Assembly (NCBI GenBank): GCA_963783835.1
Contig: CAWAOX010000015.1
Span: forward strand, 186,001 to 250,000
Reading direction: 5' to 3'
DNA from: CAIQPS01 sp963783835
GTDB taxonomy: Bacteria; Actinomycetota; Thermoleophilia; RBG-16-64-13
Length of the DNA stretch: 64,000 bases
Shown: piece by piece, positions 32,727 through 39,416 of the stretch
How the letters are laid out: each line of letters begins with the position of its first letter
How positions within the stretch are numbered: the first letter of the stretch is position 1
Notes under the pieces: generated by a model
The model's input: only the letters and a program-made list of their open reading frames with translations
What the model was told of the DNA's origin: nothing
The model's database searches: none
Translations under genes and position numbers: made by a program

Positions 32727-33857
32727 ATGAAGCGCGACTACTACGAGGTCCTCGGCGTCGACCGTGACGCCGATCTTCAACAGATCAAGAAGGCATATCG
32801 CAAGCTGGCCCGCCAGCACCATCCCGACGTGGCCGTGGACGATCCCGACGGCGAGGAGAAGTTCAAGGAGGCCACCGAAGCGTACGAGGTGCTCTGCGAC
32901 CCCCAGAAACGCGCCGCATACGACACGTACGGGCACGATGGCCTGCGCCGCGGCGCCGCCGGCCCCGACTTCGACGGGTTCGCCGGCTTCGGCGATCTGT
33001 TCGAGAACCTCTTCGGCGGCGCCTTCGGTGGCAGTCCCTTCGCGGCGGCTCAGCAGCGGGGACCTGCTCGCGGAGACGACCTTGCCATCGAGGTGGAGCT
33101 GACGCTCGAGGAAGCCGCGTTCGGCGTGGAGAAAGAGATCGCGTTCACGGCGCAAGGGGTGTGCCCGGTCTGCGAAGGCGAAGGCACGACCGATGCTGCC
33201 TCCGTCAAGACCTGCCCCGACTGTGCCGGTCGCGGCCAGGTGCGCACCGTCCGCCGGACCATGCTCGGGCAGTTCATCCAGGCCGGGGTCTGCCCGCGTT
33301 GCTCCGGAGCCGGACAGGTCATCGAGAGGCCCTGCCCCGAGTGCCGGGGAGCCGGGCGCCGGCCGGCCGAGCGGAAGGTGACGGTGCAGATACCGGCGGG
33401 CATCGATAACGGGCAGCGCATCCGAGTCACGGGGAAGGGTGGAGCCGGAGAACGGGCCGCCCGCTCTGGCGACCTCTACGTGCGCATCCGGGTCGCACCC
33501 CACGAGTTGTTCGAGCGGCAAGGCGACGACATCTTGATCGGGGTCGATCTCACGATGGTGCAGGCGGCACTCGGCGCGACCATCACCGTGCCCACGCTGG
33601 ATGGGGAGGAAGAGCTCGAATTCGGCCCGGGCACGCAACCGGGCGACGTCAAGGTGTTGCACAACAAGGGAGTCCAGCGGCTGAACGGCCATGGGCGGGG
33701 CGACCAGGCGATCACCGTGCGGGTGATCGTACCTCGGGCTCTGGATGACAAACACCGCCGGCTGCTCGAGGATTTTGACGACGCGGTCGGAGCCGAGCAC
33801 TACGCCGAGCGTCCTGAGGGAGTGCTCCACAAACTGCGCAACTTCTTCGCCGGCTGA
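32727..33857 (+). CDS. dnaJ: Chaperone DnaJ
   Basis: Hsp40 co-chaperone of DnaK; 376 residues. It has a J domain with the HPD motif (HHPDVA), a Gly/Phe-rich linker (FGDLFENLFGGAFGG), four zinc repeats (CPVCEGEG, CPDCAGRG, CPRCSGAG, CPECRGAG) and the C-terminal substrate-binding domains. Lack of dnaK and grpE nearby suggests a second DnaJ elsewhere. The stop overlaps the prmA ATG by one base (TGATG). Confidence 0.96.
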   Translation: MKRDYYEVLGVDRDADLQQIKKAYRKLARQHHPDVAVDDPDGEEKFKEATEAYEVLCDPQKRAAYDTYGHDGLRRGAAGPDFDGFAGFGDLFENLFGGAFGGSPFAAAQQRGPARGDDLAIEVELTLEEAAFGVEKEIAFTAQGVCPVCEGEGTTDAASVKTCPDCAGRGQVRTVRRTMLGQFIQAGVCPRCSGAGQVIERPCPECRGAGRRPAERKVTVQIPAGIDNGQRIRVTGKGGAGERAARSGDLYVRIRVAPHELFERQGDDILIGVDLTMVQAALGATITVPTLDGEEELEFGPGTQPGDVKVLHNKGVQRLNGHGRGDQAITVRVIVPRALDDKHRRLLEDFDDAVGAEHYAERPEGVLHKLRNFFAG

Positions 33858-34858
33858 TGGCCGGACACCCCCTCGGGGCTCCAGGCGAGGGCGGGGAGGA
33901 TCGCTGCGTCCGTGTTTCCGTTCCGGAAGCGCTGGCCGAGGAGGCCGGGGCACTGCTGATGGATGTCCTCGGCTCTTTCGAAGAGGCGCCGGCGGAGCAG
34001 GGGGGCCCGGAGGGGAGAGTCACCCTCGTGTTCTATCCTCCCGCCGACGGTCCGTCCACGCGCGAAGACGTGCTTTCGCTTCTCCCGGCGGCGTTCGCCG
34101 AGTCCGGGACACTCGAGGTGGAGACGGGAAGCGTATCTCGCGACTGGGTGGAAGGCTGGCGCGAGCACTTCCGGCCGATACTCATCGGGGGGGTCCGAAT
34201 CCGGCCGCCATGGGAGCCTCCTCTTGCGGCGCGCAGCCCGGCGCCGGAGACCGCGGCGTCCGAGCCCGGTCCGGCGTCGGCCGATCTTCCGCTCGTCGAC
34301 GTGGTCATCAATCCCGGCCTCGGCTTCGGCACAGGTCTGCATCCCACCACCCGCGGCACTCTACTGCTGCTTCAGGAGGGGACGCGTGCGGCTGCCGGCT
34401 TCGCGGAAGGCTCTCGGGCGGGCCGGGGCCGCCTCGTCGATGTGGGCACGGGCTCGGGTATCCTCGCCATAGCGGCTGCGAAACTGGGTTGGGTGCCGGT
34501 CGTGGCGCTCGACAACGATCCCGTGGCCCTGATCTCGGCTCGAGAGAACATCGCCGCGAACGGTGTGCAAAGCGAGGTCGAGATCCACGAGGCGGATGTA
34601 GGCGGCGCCCGCGAGGGCTGGTTCCACGATGCGACCGTGCTTGCCAACATGACCCTCGAGCCGGTCTCGCTTCTCGTGCGGCGCTTGGCCGGTGCGGCCG
34701 CCCGTCCCCGTCGCCTGGTTGTTTCGGGCATTCTTGCCGGAAGCCAGGAAGAGCAGGTCGTGCTTGCCGCGCGCGGCTCCGGGTTCACCCCCGGACTCCG
34801 GCTGTACGAGGACGAATGGGTGAGCCTCGAACTGCTGCCAGACAGCCCCGCGGGGTAG
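33857..34858 (+). CDS. prmA: Ribosomal protein L11 methyltransferase
   Basis: SAM-dependent trimethylation of L11. 333 residues, with a variable N-terminal domain containing DWVEGWREHFRPI and a methyltransferase domain with NPGLGFGTGLHPTT, the SAM motif VDVGTGSGILAIAA and the LANMTLEP motif. A low-complexity Pro/Ala/Ser insert lies near residues 120-145. It follows dnaJ in the usual order. Confidence 0.93.
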   Translation: MAGHPLGAPGEGGEDRCVRVSVPEALAEEAGALLMDVLGSFEEAPAEQGGPEGRVTLVFYPPADGPSTREDVLSLLPAAFAESGTLEVETGSVSRDWVEGWREHFRPILIGGVRIRPPWEPPLAARSPAPETAASEPGPASADLPLVDVVINPGLGFGTGLHPTTRGTLLLLQEGTRAAAGFAEGSRAGRGRLVDVGTGSGILAIAAAKLGWVPVVALDNDPVALISARENIAANGVQSEVEIHEADVGGAREGWFHDATVLANMTLEPVSLLVRRLAGAAARPRRLVVSGILAGSQEEQVVLAARGSGFTPGLRLYEDEWVSLELLPDSPAG

Positions 34859-34866
34859 GAGGGCTC

Positions 34867-36804
34867 GTGGCCCGACACCGCAAAGGTCATGGCCGCTCCG
34901 ACCGGCGCCGGGCGATCCTGGTCAGGGCCGGTCTGATCCCCCCGGGAGATCCCACCGGCCGATCCTCGGCCATCGCGGGGATCATCGTACGGCGAGGAAA
35001 GAGTCTGGAGGTCGAGCCGCTCTTCCAACCCGGTCCCCCTCTGCCCGTCGAGCGCGGCCCCGTCAAGCCGCAACCTGGGAATCTCGTGCTGTTCACGTTC
35101 TCGCACGGCTTCAAGGCCCAGATCGTCCGTCCCCTCGGCAAGAGCGGTGTGCTCAAAGACGTGATGGAGGCTCTGCTCGCGGACAGCGGTATCCGCCGAG
35201 GCTTCAGCCAGCCGGTCCTGGTGGAGGCGAACAGATCAGCTCCGCTTCACGAGGTATCCGACCCGGACCGGGTCGATCTGCGCGACCTCTACACCTTCAC
35301 TGTGGACCCGGAGATGGCCCAGGACTTCGACGATGCGCTCTCCTTCGCGAAGCGGACCGACGACGTCACTACCGTCTATGTCCACATCGCCGACGTCTCT
35401 TATTTCGTCACCGAGGGCACTGCCCTCGACCGGGAAGCGCTCCGCCGAGGCAATTCGGTGTATGTCGCGACCGGGGTGGAGCCCATGCTGCCGGGACTGC
35501 TCTCCGCGGGTGTCTGCTCGCTCCGCCCCGGCGAGGAGCGGAAGACGGTGACCGTCGAGATGGATCTCGACGATGCGGGCCGGGTGCTCCAGACGCGCTT
35601 CTATCGCTCGCTCATCCGCAGCGACGCACGCCTCGACTATGAGCAGGCGGAGCGGATGTTCCGAGGCATCGAGCCGATGCCCCCCAGCCTGGCCGCCCCC
35701 CTCGCGCGGGGCAGGGAGCTCTCGCGGACCCTTCGCCGGGTCAGACAGGAACGAGGGAGCCTGCAGGTGGAGTCGACGGAGCCGGAGTTCGAATGGGACG
35801 AGGACGGAGAGGTAACGTCGGCCGACCCCGGGGAGGAATTGGAGAGCCACTGGTTCATCGAGACTTTCATGGTCCTCGCCAACGAGCAGGTCGCGTCGTT
35901 CCTCGAGAGAGAGCAAGTGCCCACCGTCTACCGGGTGCACGACCTTCCCGACCCCCTCCGCGTGGATCATCTGCTCGACGTACTCTCCAGCCTGGGACTC
36001 CCGACCCCGCTTTTCGATCCCATGCTGGCTACCTCGGCGGACGTGCGCCGGGTGATGCGGGAGACCGCCGAGTGGATCGACACCCATGCGGCGGCCGGCC
36101 TTGGGAGGGCGGCGCTCACGCAGCAGGTCCTCAGGGCGCAGGCCCGCGCCGTCTACGCGACGGTCAACATCGGGCACTTCGGACTGGCGTCGCCCACGTA
36201 CTGCCACTTCACTTCGCCCATCCGCCGGTATCCAGACCTTCTGGTGCACCGCACCTTGCTCGGCCGCCTGGGGCTGGGGCCCGAGCCGAGCGGTGCCTTC
36301 CTGTCCGAATGGGCCGAGCAGTGTTCGAAGACCGAGCGCGAAGCGGCCAAGATCGAACTCAAAGCGGATGACATCGTCCTTGCCCATCTCCTCAAGCGGC
36401 GCCTTGCCGAAGAAGGCCCGAACAGCGTATTCGAGGGCCAGGTGGTGAGCCTCACGCGGCGCGGGATGTTCGTTCTCTTCGATCGCCTTTTCCAGGGCTA
36501 CCTCTCGACGAACGAGCTACCTCGCGACGAGTACCGGCTCAACGAACTGGAGACCGCCCTCGAAGGCAGGCGATCGAGCCGGGCCTACAAGCTCGCCGAC
36601 CCATTGTCCGTGCGCGTGCTTGCCGTGGATGAGGTGCGGGGAAGGGTCGACCTCACGCTCGCCGGCTCGTCGGACGAGGATGCCGTCCGGACCCGTGAGA
36701 ACAGGGGACCCGTCGGCCTGCGCGCGGCGCCCGAGCGGCCGTCGGGCCGGGGTCGTCCGCGCACGTCGGGCCGGGGTCGGTCGCCGCGCCGCGGTCGCCG
36801 CTAG
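34867..36804 (+). CDS. rnr: Ribonuclease R family exonuclease (RNB domain)
   Basis: 3'-5' exoribonuclease, 645 residues from GTG 34867, chosen because AGGAGG lies 5 bases upstream. It has an OB/cold-shock-like N-terminal part, an RNB catalytic domain with the metal Asp cluster DPEMAQDFDDAL, the HFTSPIRRYPDLLVHR helix, and a C-terminal S1 domain (FEGQVVSLTRRGMFVLF). The tail is Arg/Gly-rich (SGRGRPRTSGRGRSP), likely an RNA-binding extension. It is shorter than E. coli RNase R and lacks the N-terminal winged helix. It lies next to smpB and tmRNA, with which RNase R works in trans-translation. Confidence 0.92.
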   Translation: MARHRKGHGRSDRRRAILVRAGLIPPGDPTGRSSAIAGIIVRRGKSLEVEPLFQPGPPLPVERGPVKPQPGNLVLFTFSHGFKAQIVRPLGKSGVLKDVMEALLADSGIRRGFSQPVLVEANRSAPLHEVSDPDRVDLRDLYTFTVDPEMAQDFDDALSFAKRTDDVTTVYVHIADVSYFVTEGTALDREALRRGNSVYVATGVEPMLPGLLSAGVCSLRPGEERKTVTVEMDLDDAGRVLQTRFYRSLIRSDARLDYEQAERMFRGIEPMPPSLAAPLARGRELSRTLRRVRQERGSLQVESTEPEFEWDEDGEVTSADPGEELESHWFIETFMVLANEQVASFLEREQVPTVYRVHDLPDPLRVDHLLDVLSSLGLPTPLFDPMLATSADVRRVMRETAEWIDTHAAAGLGRAALTQQVLRAQARAVYATVNIGHFGLASPTYCHFTSPIRRYPDLLVHRTLLGRLGLGPEPSGAFLSEWAEQCSKTEREAAKIELKADDIVLAHLLKRRLAEEGPNSVFEGQVVSLTRRGMFVLFDRLFQGYLSTNELPRDEYRLNELETALEGRRSSRAYKLADPLSVRVLAVDEVRGRVDLTLAGSSDEDAVRTRENRGPVGLRAAPERPSGRGRPRTSGRGRSPRRGRR

Positions 36805-36805
36805 T

Positions 36806-36826
36806 CCTCCCGGCGTCGCCGGGAGG
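36806..36826 (+). terminator. Hairpin after rnr
   Basis: A perfect 9-bp stem (36806-36814 with 36818-36826) with a GTC loop begins 2 bases after the rnr stop. No T tract. Inferred intrinsic or Rho-assisted terminator. Confidence 0.5.
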
Positions 36827-36856
36827 CGGTCACGGGGCGCGCGGGGGACGGCTTGG

Positions 36857-36862
36857 TATACT
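36857..36862 (+). promoter_or_regulatory. -10 box of a leaderless-type promoter (smpB)
   Basis: TATACT ends 8 bases before ATG 36871. The intervening bases (CCCCGCCC) hold no ribosome-binding site. Confidence 0.55.
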
Positions 36863-36870
36863 CCCCGCCC

Positions 36871-37344
36871 ATGAAGCCCACCGGTGTCAAGCTCATCGCC
36901 CAGAACAAGAAGGCCTACCACGACTACCACGTCGAGGAGACTCTGGAGGCCGGCATCGTCCTGACCGGGACCGAGGTCAAGTCCCTCCGTGCCGGACGGG
37001 TGAACCTGCGCGATTCATACGCCGCCATCGAGAACGGCGAACTCTATCTCGTCGGCGTGCACATCAGCCCATACGAGCAGGGGAACATCTTCAACCACGA
37101 TCCCCTTCGCAACCGTAAGCTGCTCGTGCACGCGAGCGAGATCCGCCGGCTCTACGGAAAGGTGAAAGTGGCCGGATACACCTTGGTGCCGACCAAGCTG
37201 TATTTCAAGGACGGCAGGGTCAAGGCGGAGATCGCTCTGGCGAAGGGGAAGACCACCTACGACAAGCGCGAGACCCTGGCCAAGAAAGAGGCCCAGCGGG
37301 ATATGGAGAGGGCATTCCATTCGCGCGGCCGCGATCGGGAGTAA
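36871..37344 (+). CDS. smpB: SsrA-binding protein SmpB
   Basis: Small protein that delivers tmRNA to stalled ribosomes; 157 residues. Conserved blocks: NKKAYHDYHVEETLEAGIVL, GTEVKSLRAG, SPYEQGNIFNHDP, and the basic C-terminal tail KGKTTYDKRETLAKKEAQRD. TTG 36853 is in frame, but it lies within the promoter. It stands directly before the tmRNA gene. Confidence 0.96.
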   Translation: MKPTGVKLIAQNKKAYHDYHVEETLEAGIVLTGTEVKSLRAGRVNLRDSYAAIENGELYLVGVHISPYEQGNIFNHDPLRNRKLLVHASEIRRLYGKVKVAGYTLVPTKLYFKDGRVKAEIALAKGKTTYDKRETLAKKEAQRDMERAFHSRGRDRE

Positions 37345-37369
37345 AGCACTCACGGGGGTAAGGGTGGGG

Positions 37370-37375
37370 TATACT
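37370..37375 (+). promoter_or_regulatory. -10 box for the tmRNA gene
   Basis: TATACT, 49 bases before the mature 5' end. No clear -35 is seen. Confidence 0.4.
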
Positions 37376-37424
37376 ATTAGGGCTCAGAAGGTGCGGCGTC
37401 AGGGTCGTGCCGACTGGGTCTCGT

Positions 37425-37785
37425 GGGGGCGATATGGTTTCGACGGGGCTCATGTCTGAGTTTGGGTAGCGAGCCGAGATCCCGGCCGTTCTCGTTAAAC
37501 AGGCTGGAAAACAACAATTGCCAAACCTGAATTGGCTCTGGCCGCTTAGTCTGAACAAGACTTAAGCGCCTGTCGCGCCTCCCGTGCCTGCCGGGGAGGG
37601 GCGCGGCATAAACCAGGCGGGCTTACCTCCGGCGAGGGCCGCCGGCGTCGGGGGAACATCAAGGTGGTTGGCCGGACGCACCCAGCTCCTACGGGGGCGC
37701 GAGGCGAGAAACATAGTAGGGGCTACGCTCGTAGACACCTGGGCCAGACGGGTTTCGGACGGGGGTTCAATTCCCCCCGCCTCCA
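37425..37785 (+). ncRNA. ssrA: Transfer-messenger RNA
   Basis: One-piece tmRNA. The 5' end GGGGGCGATATGGTTTCGAC is diagnostic. Its GGGGGCG pairs with CGCCTCC at 37778-37784, followed by discriminator A 37785, and a T arm GGGGG-TTCAATT-CCCCC is present. The tag frame runs from a GCC resume codon at 37520 to TAG at 37547-37549 and encodes AKPELALAA. CCA is not encoded: the genome reads ACCT after the acceptor stem, so the tail must be added by nucleotidyltransferase. Confidence 0.95.
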
Positions 37786-37790
37786 CCTGA

Positions 37791-37811
37791 CCCGCTGCCC
37801 GGACCGGCGGG
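37791..37811 (+). terminator. Short hairpin after tmRNA
   Basis: CCCGCT (37791-37796) pairs with GGCGGG (37806-37811), with one G-T pair, just after the tmRNA 3' end. Weak, with no T tract. Confidence 0.35.
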
Positions 37812-37838
37812 ATCTAGCGCCGACCTGAGGGGTGGGAC

Positions 37839-38081
37839 ATCAGCGACGAACGCATCAACTACTACAGGACGGAGCCGGACGGCGCCGAAGAGAAGGTCGG
37901 GCCCGCACAAGCTGGGGCCCGAATGCGACCCCGCTTCTGGATCCTTGTAGCCCTCGCCGTCGTTATTCTGGCCATGATAGTCGCTCTGATCGGCATCAGC
38001 GTGGCCGAGGAGCGAGGCGCCGATTCCTCTTCGACCGGAAGAATTCCGGTCGCCTCCCTGTATACCCTCCAGTACGCTTAG
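37839..38081 (+). CDS. Small single-pass membrane protein with an apparent AUC start
   Basis: An open frame of 80 codons from ATC 37839 to TAG 38079-38081 has strong third-position G/C bias. It reads as a charged N-terminal tail (SDERINYYRTEPDGAEEK), one hydrophobic helix (FWILVALAVVILAMIVALIG) and a short polar tail. There is no in-frame ATG, GTG or TTG between the upstream stop (37815) and 37839. GAGGGG (37827-37832) is 6 bases before the ATC. ATG 37923 would begin just before the helix and discard the conserved-looking tail. Family not recognised. Confidence 0.55.
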   Translation: MSDERINYYRTEPDGAEEKVGPAQAGARMRPRFWILVALAVVILAMIVALIGISVAEERGADSSSTGRIPVASLYTLQYA

Positions 38082-38205
38082 GGAGACCGCGTGGCTGGGC
38101 AGTCACGGCCCTGCCGGCGCTTCCGGTCCTGCGGTCATCGCGGAGCACGTCGATAGGAAGAGCGGTCCAGGCGTAGCGGGCAGCGGCGCTGGTCCTCGCT
38201 TATCG

Positions 38206-38236
38206 TTGCCAGAGTCCCGGTGAAGTAGGCTATACT
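38206..38236 (+). promoter_or_regulatory. Possible promoter of the riboswitch transcript
   Basis: TTGCCA (38206-38211) and TATACT (38231-38236) are 19 bases apart. If this is used, RNA would start near 38243, cutting into the 5' arm of the aptamer's P1; a start a little upstream would fit the aptamer better. Confidence 0.4.
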
Positions 38237-38240
38237 GCTG

Positions 38241-38334
38241 CCGAACAGGCAACCCGGCCCTGGCCATAAGGATCAGGTACGCGGTGTAGCCGGGCTTCGA
38301 TGACCGAGCAGCAGATGCGAAAGCTCTGCGGGAC
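38241..38334 (+). promoter_or_regulatory. NiCo (czcD-type) riboswitch aptamer
   Basis: Four-way-junction sequence elements occur in the right order: AACAGGCAA (38244-38252), a P2 hairpin region, GCCGGGC (38289-38295), a short P3, CAGA (38312-38315), a P4 hairpin closed by a GAAA loop, and TCTGCGGGAC (38325-38334). These match my memory of the crystallised Ni/Co-binding aptamer almost block for block. P1 pairing is weak (several G-U pairs). The downstream gene is a CDF cation exporter, the classic NiCo target, and the 3' strand of P4 is shared with a terminator, so metal binding would permit read-through. A covariance search was not possible. Confidence 0.78.
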
Positions 38335-38358
38335 GCTGATAGTCCTGCGGAGCTTTTT
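38320..38358 (+). terminator. Intrinsic terminator of the NiCo riboswitch
   Basis: 38320-38334 pairs with 38342-38356 in a 15-bp stem (two G-T pairs), with a 7-base loop and a T run at 38354-38358. The left arm includes the aptamer's P4 3' strand and its GGGAC, making the two structures mutually exclusive: terminator without metal, antitermination with metal. Confidence 0.8.
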
Positions 38359-38375
38359 CGTGTCTGGAGGCACCG

Positions 38376-39416
38376 ATGGTCGAAATCATGGAGAGCGAGA
38401 AGAAGGCCGAGCCTAGTCCGGCGCCCCCGCCGGCAGTGCCGTCACCTGGGAGATCGGACACGAGTCGCCGGAAGACCGGGGTGGCCATCCTTTCGGTCTG
38501 CTCCAACACCCTCCTGATCCTGCTGAAGATAGCGGTGGGGCTCCTGATCGGGTCGGTGGCCGTCATATCGGAGGCCATCCACTCCGGCGTCGACTTGATC
38601 GCCGCGCTGATAGCACTGTTCGCCGTGCGAAAGTCAAGCGTAGCAGCGGACGCGCGCCATCCCTACGGCCACGGCAAGTTCGAGAATATCTCCGGCACCA
38701 TAGAGGCCGTGCTGATCTTTTTCGCGGGGGCATGGATCATCTACTCCGCAGTGCGCAAGCTTATGGATCCTCAGGAGATCGAGATGCCCGGTTGGGGGGT
38801 CGCGGTCATGTTGGTCTCGGCCATCGTCAACACCCTGGTCTCCAGGCGGCTCTTCAAAGTGGGTCGGGAGACCGACTCGGTCGCCCTTCAAGCAGATGGA
38901 TGGCATCTGCGGACGGATGTGTACACCTCGTTGGGAGTCATGTTCGGCCTCCTGGTGATCTGGGTGGGCGGGCTTGTCTGGCCGAGCGCGAACCTGTCCT
39001 GGATCGACCCGGTCGTCGCCATCATCGTCGCCCTGATGATCATGAAGGCCGCCTACGATCTGACCTTGAAAGCAGCTCGGGATCTGCTGGATGTCAGCCT
39101 TCCGGACGAGGACGTGGATTGGATACCGGGCTTTGTTAAGGAGCGCTGGCCGGTCGTGCGCAGCTTCCACCGCCTGCGGACGCGGAAGGCCGGTTCGACG
39201 CGGTTCATCGACTTCCATCTCGCTGTGGACGACCATATGTCGGTGGGCGAAGCTCACGAGCTGGGCGATGAGATCGTGGTAGCCATCAAGCAGCGATTGC
39301 CCGATACGCGCGTCTACATCCACGTCGAGCCGTGCGCGTACCGGTGCCCTGAGTCCTGTGAAAGCGGCTGCTCGGTGCCGATGGAAGAGCGGCTCGGGGG
39401 AGAGGGGGCCCAATGA
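38376..39416 (+). CDS. Cation diffusion facilitator (CDF) metal exporter
   Basis: Inner-membrane proton-coupled divalent-cation exporter, 346 residues. Six helices follow a 30-residue Pro-rich cytoplasmic tail. The metal-site helices read SEAIHSGVDL (helix 2) and ADGWHLRTDVYTS (helix 5), and HPYGHGKFE is the usual loop. The cytoplasmic domain ends in a cysteine cluster CAYRCPESCESGC that typical CDF proteins lack and which could sense or bind soft metals. GGAGG is 5 bases before ATG 38376. Riboswitch context predicts nickel or cobalt, consistent with CzcD-like members. It overlaps the next gene by 4 bases (ATGA). Confidence 0.92.
   Translation: MVEIMESEKKAEPSPAPPPAVPSPGRSDTSRRKTGVAILSVCSNTLLILLKIAVGLLIGSVAVISEAIHSGVDLIAALIALFAVRKSSVAADARHPYGHGKFENISGTIEAVLIFFAGAWIIYSAVRKLMDPQEIEMPGWGVAVMLVSAIVNTLVSRRLFKVGRETDSVALQADGWHLRTDVYTSLGVMFGLLVIWVGGLVWPSANLSWIDPVVAIIVALMIMKAAYDLTLKAARDLLDVSLPDEDVDWIPGFVKERWPVVRSFHRLRTRKAGSTRFIDFHLAVDDHMSVGEAHELGDEIVVAIKQRLPDTRVYIHVEPCAYRCPESCESGCSVPMEERLGGEGAQ

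Noticed and set aside
31620..32730. CIRCE operator near hrcA or dnaJ
   Set aside because: No TTAGCACTC-N9-GAGTGCTAA or close variant; the GGCACTC at the hrcA start has no partner repeat.
33745..36804. A 1019-residue protein covering prmA and rnr
   Set aside because: The first 374 codons are a shadow frame of prmA; the real rnr start is GTG 34867 with AGGAGG 5 bases upstream.
37584..37790. ORFs on either strand within the tmRNA gene
   Set aside because: The region is structured tmRNA with recognisable ends and tag; the frames have no homologous or coding character.
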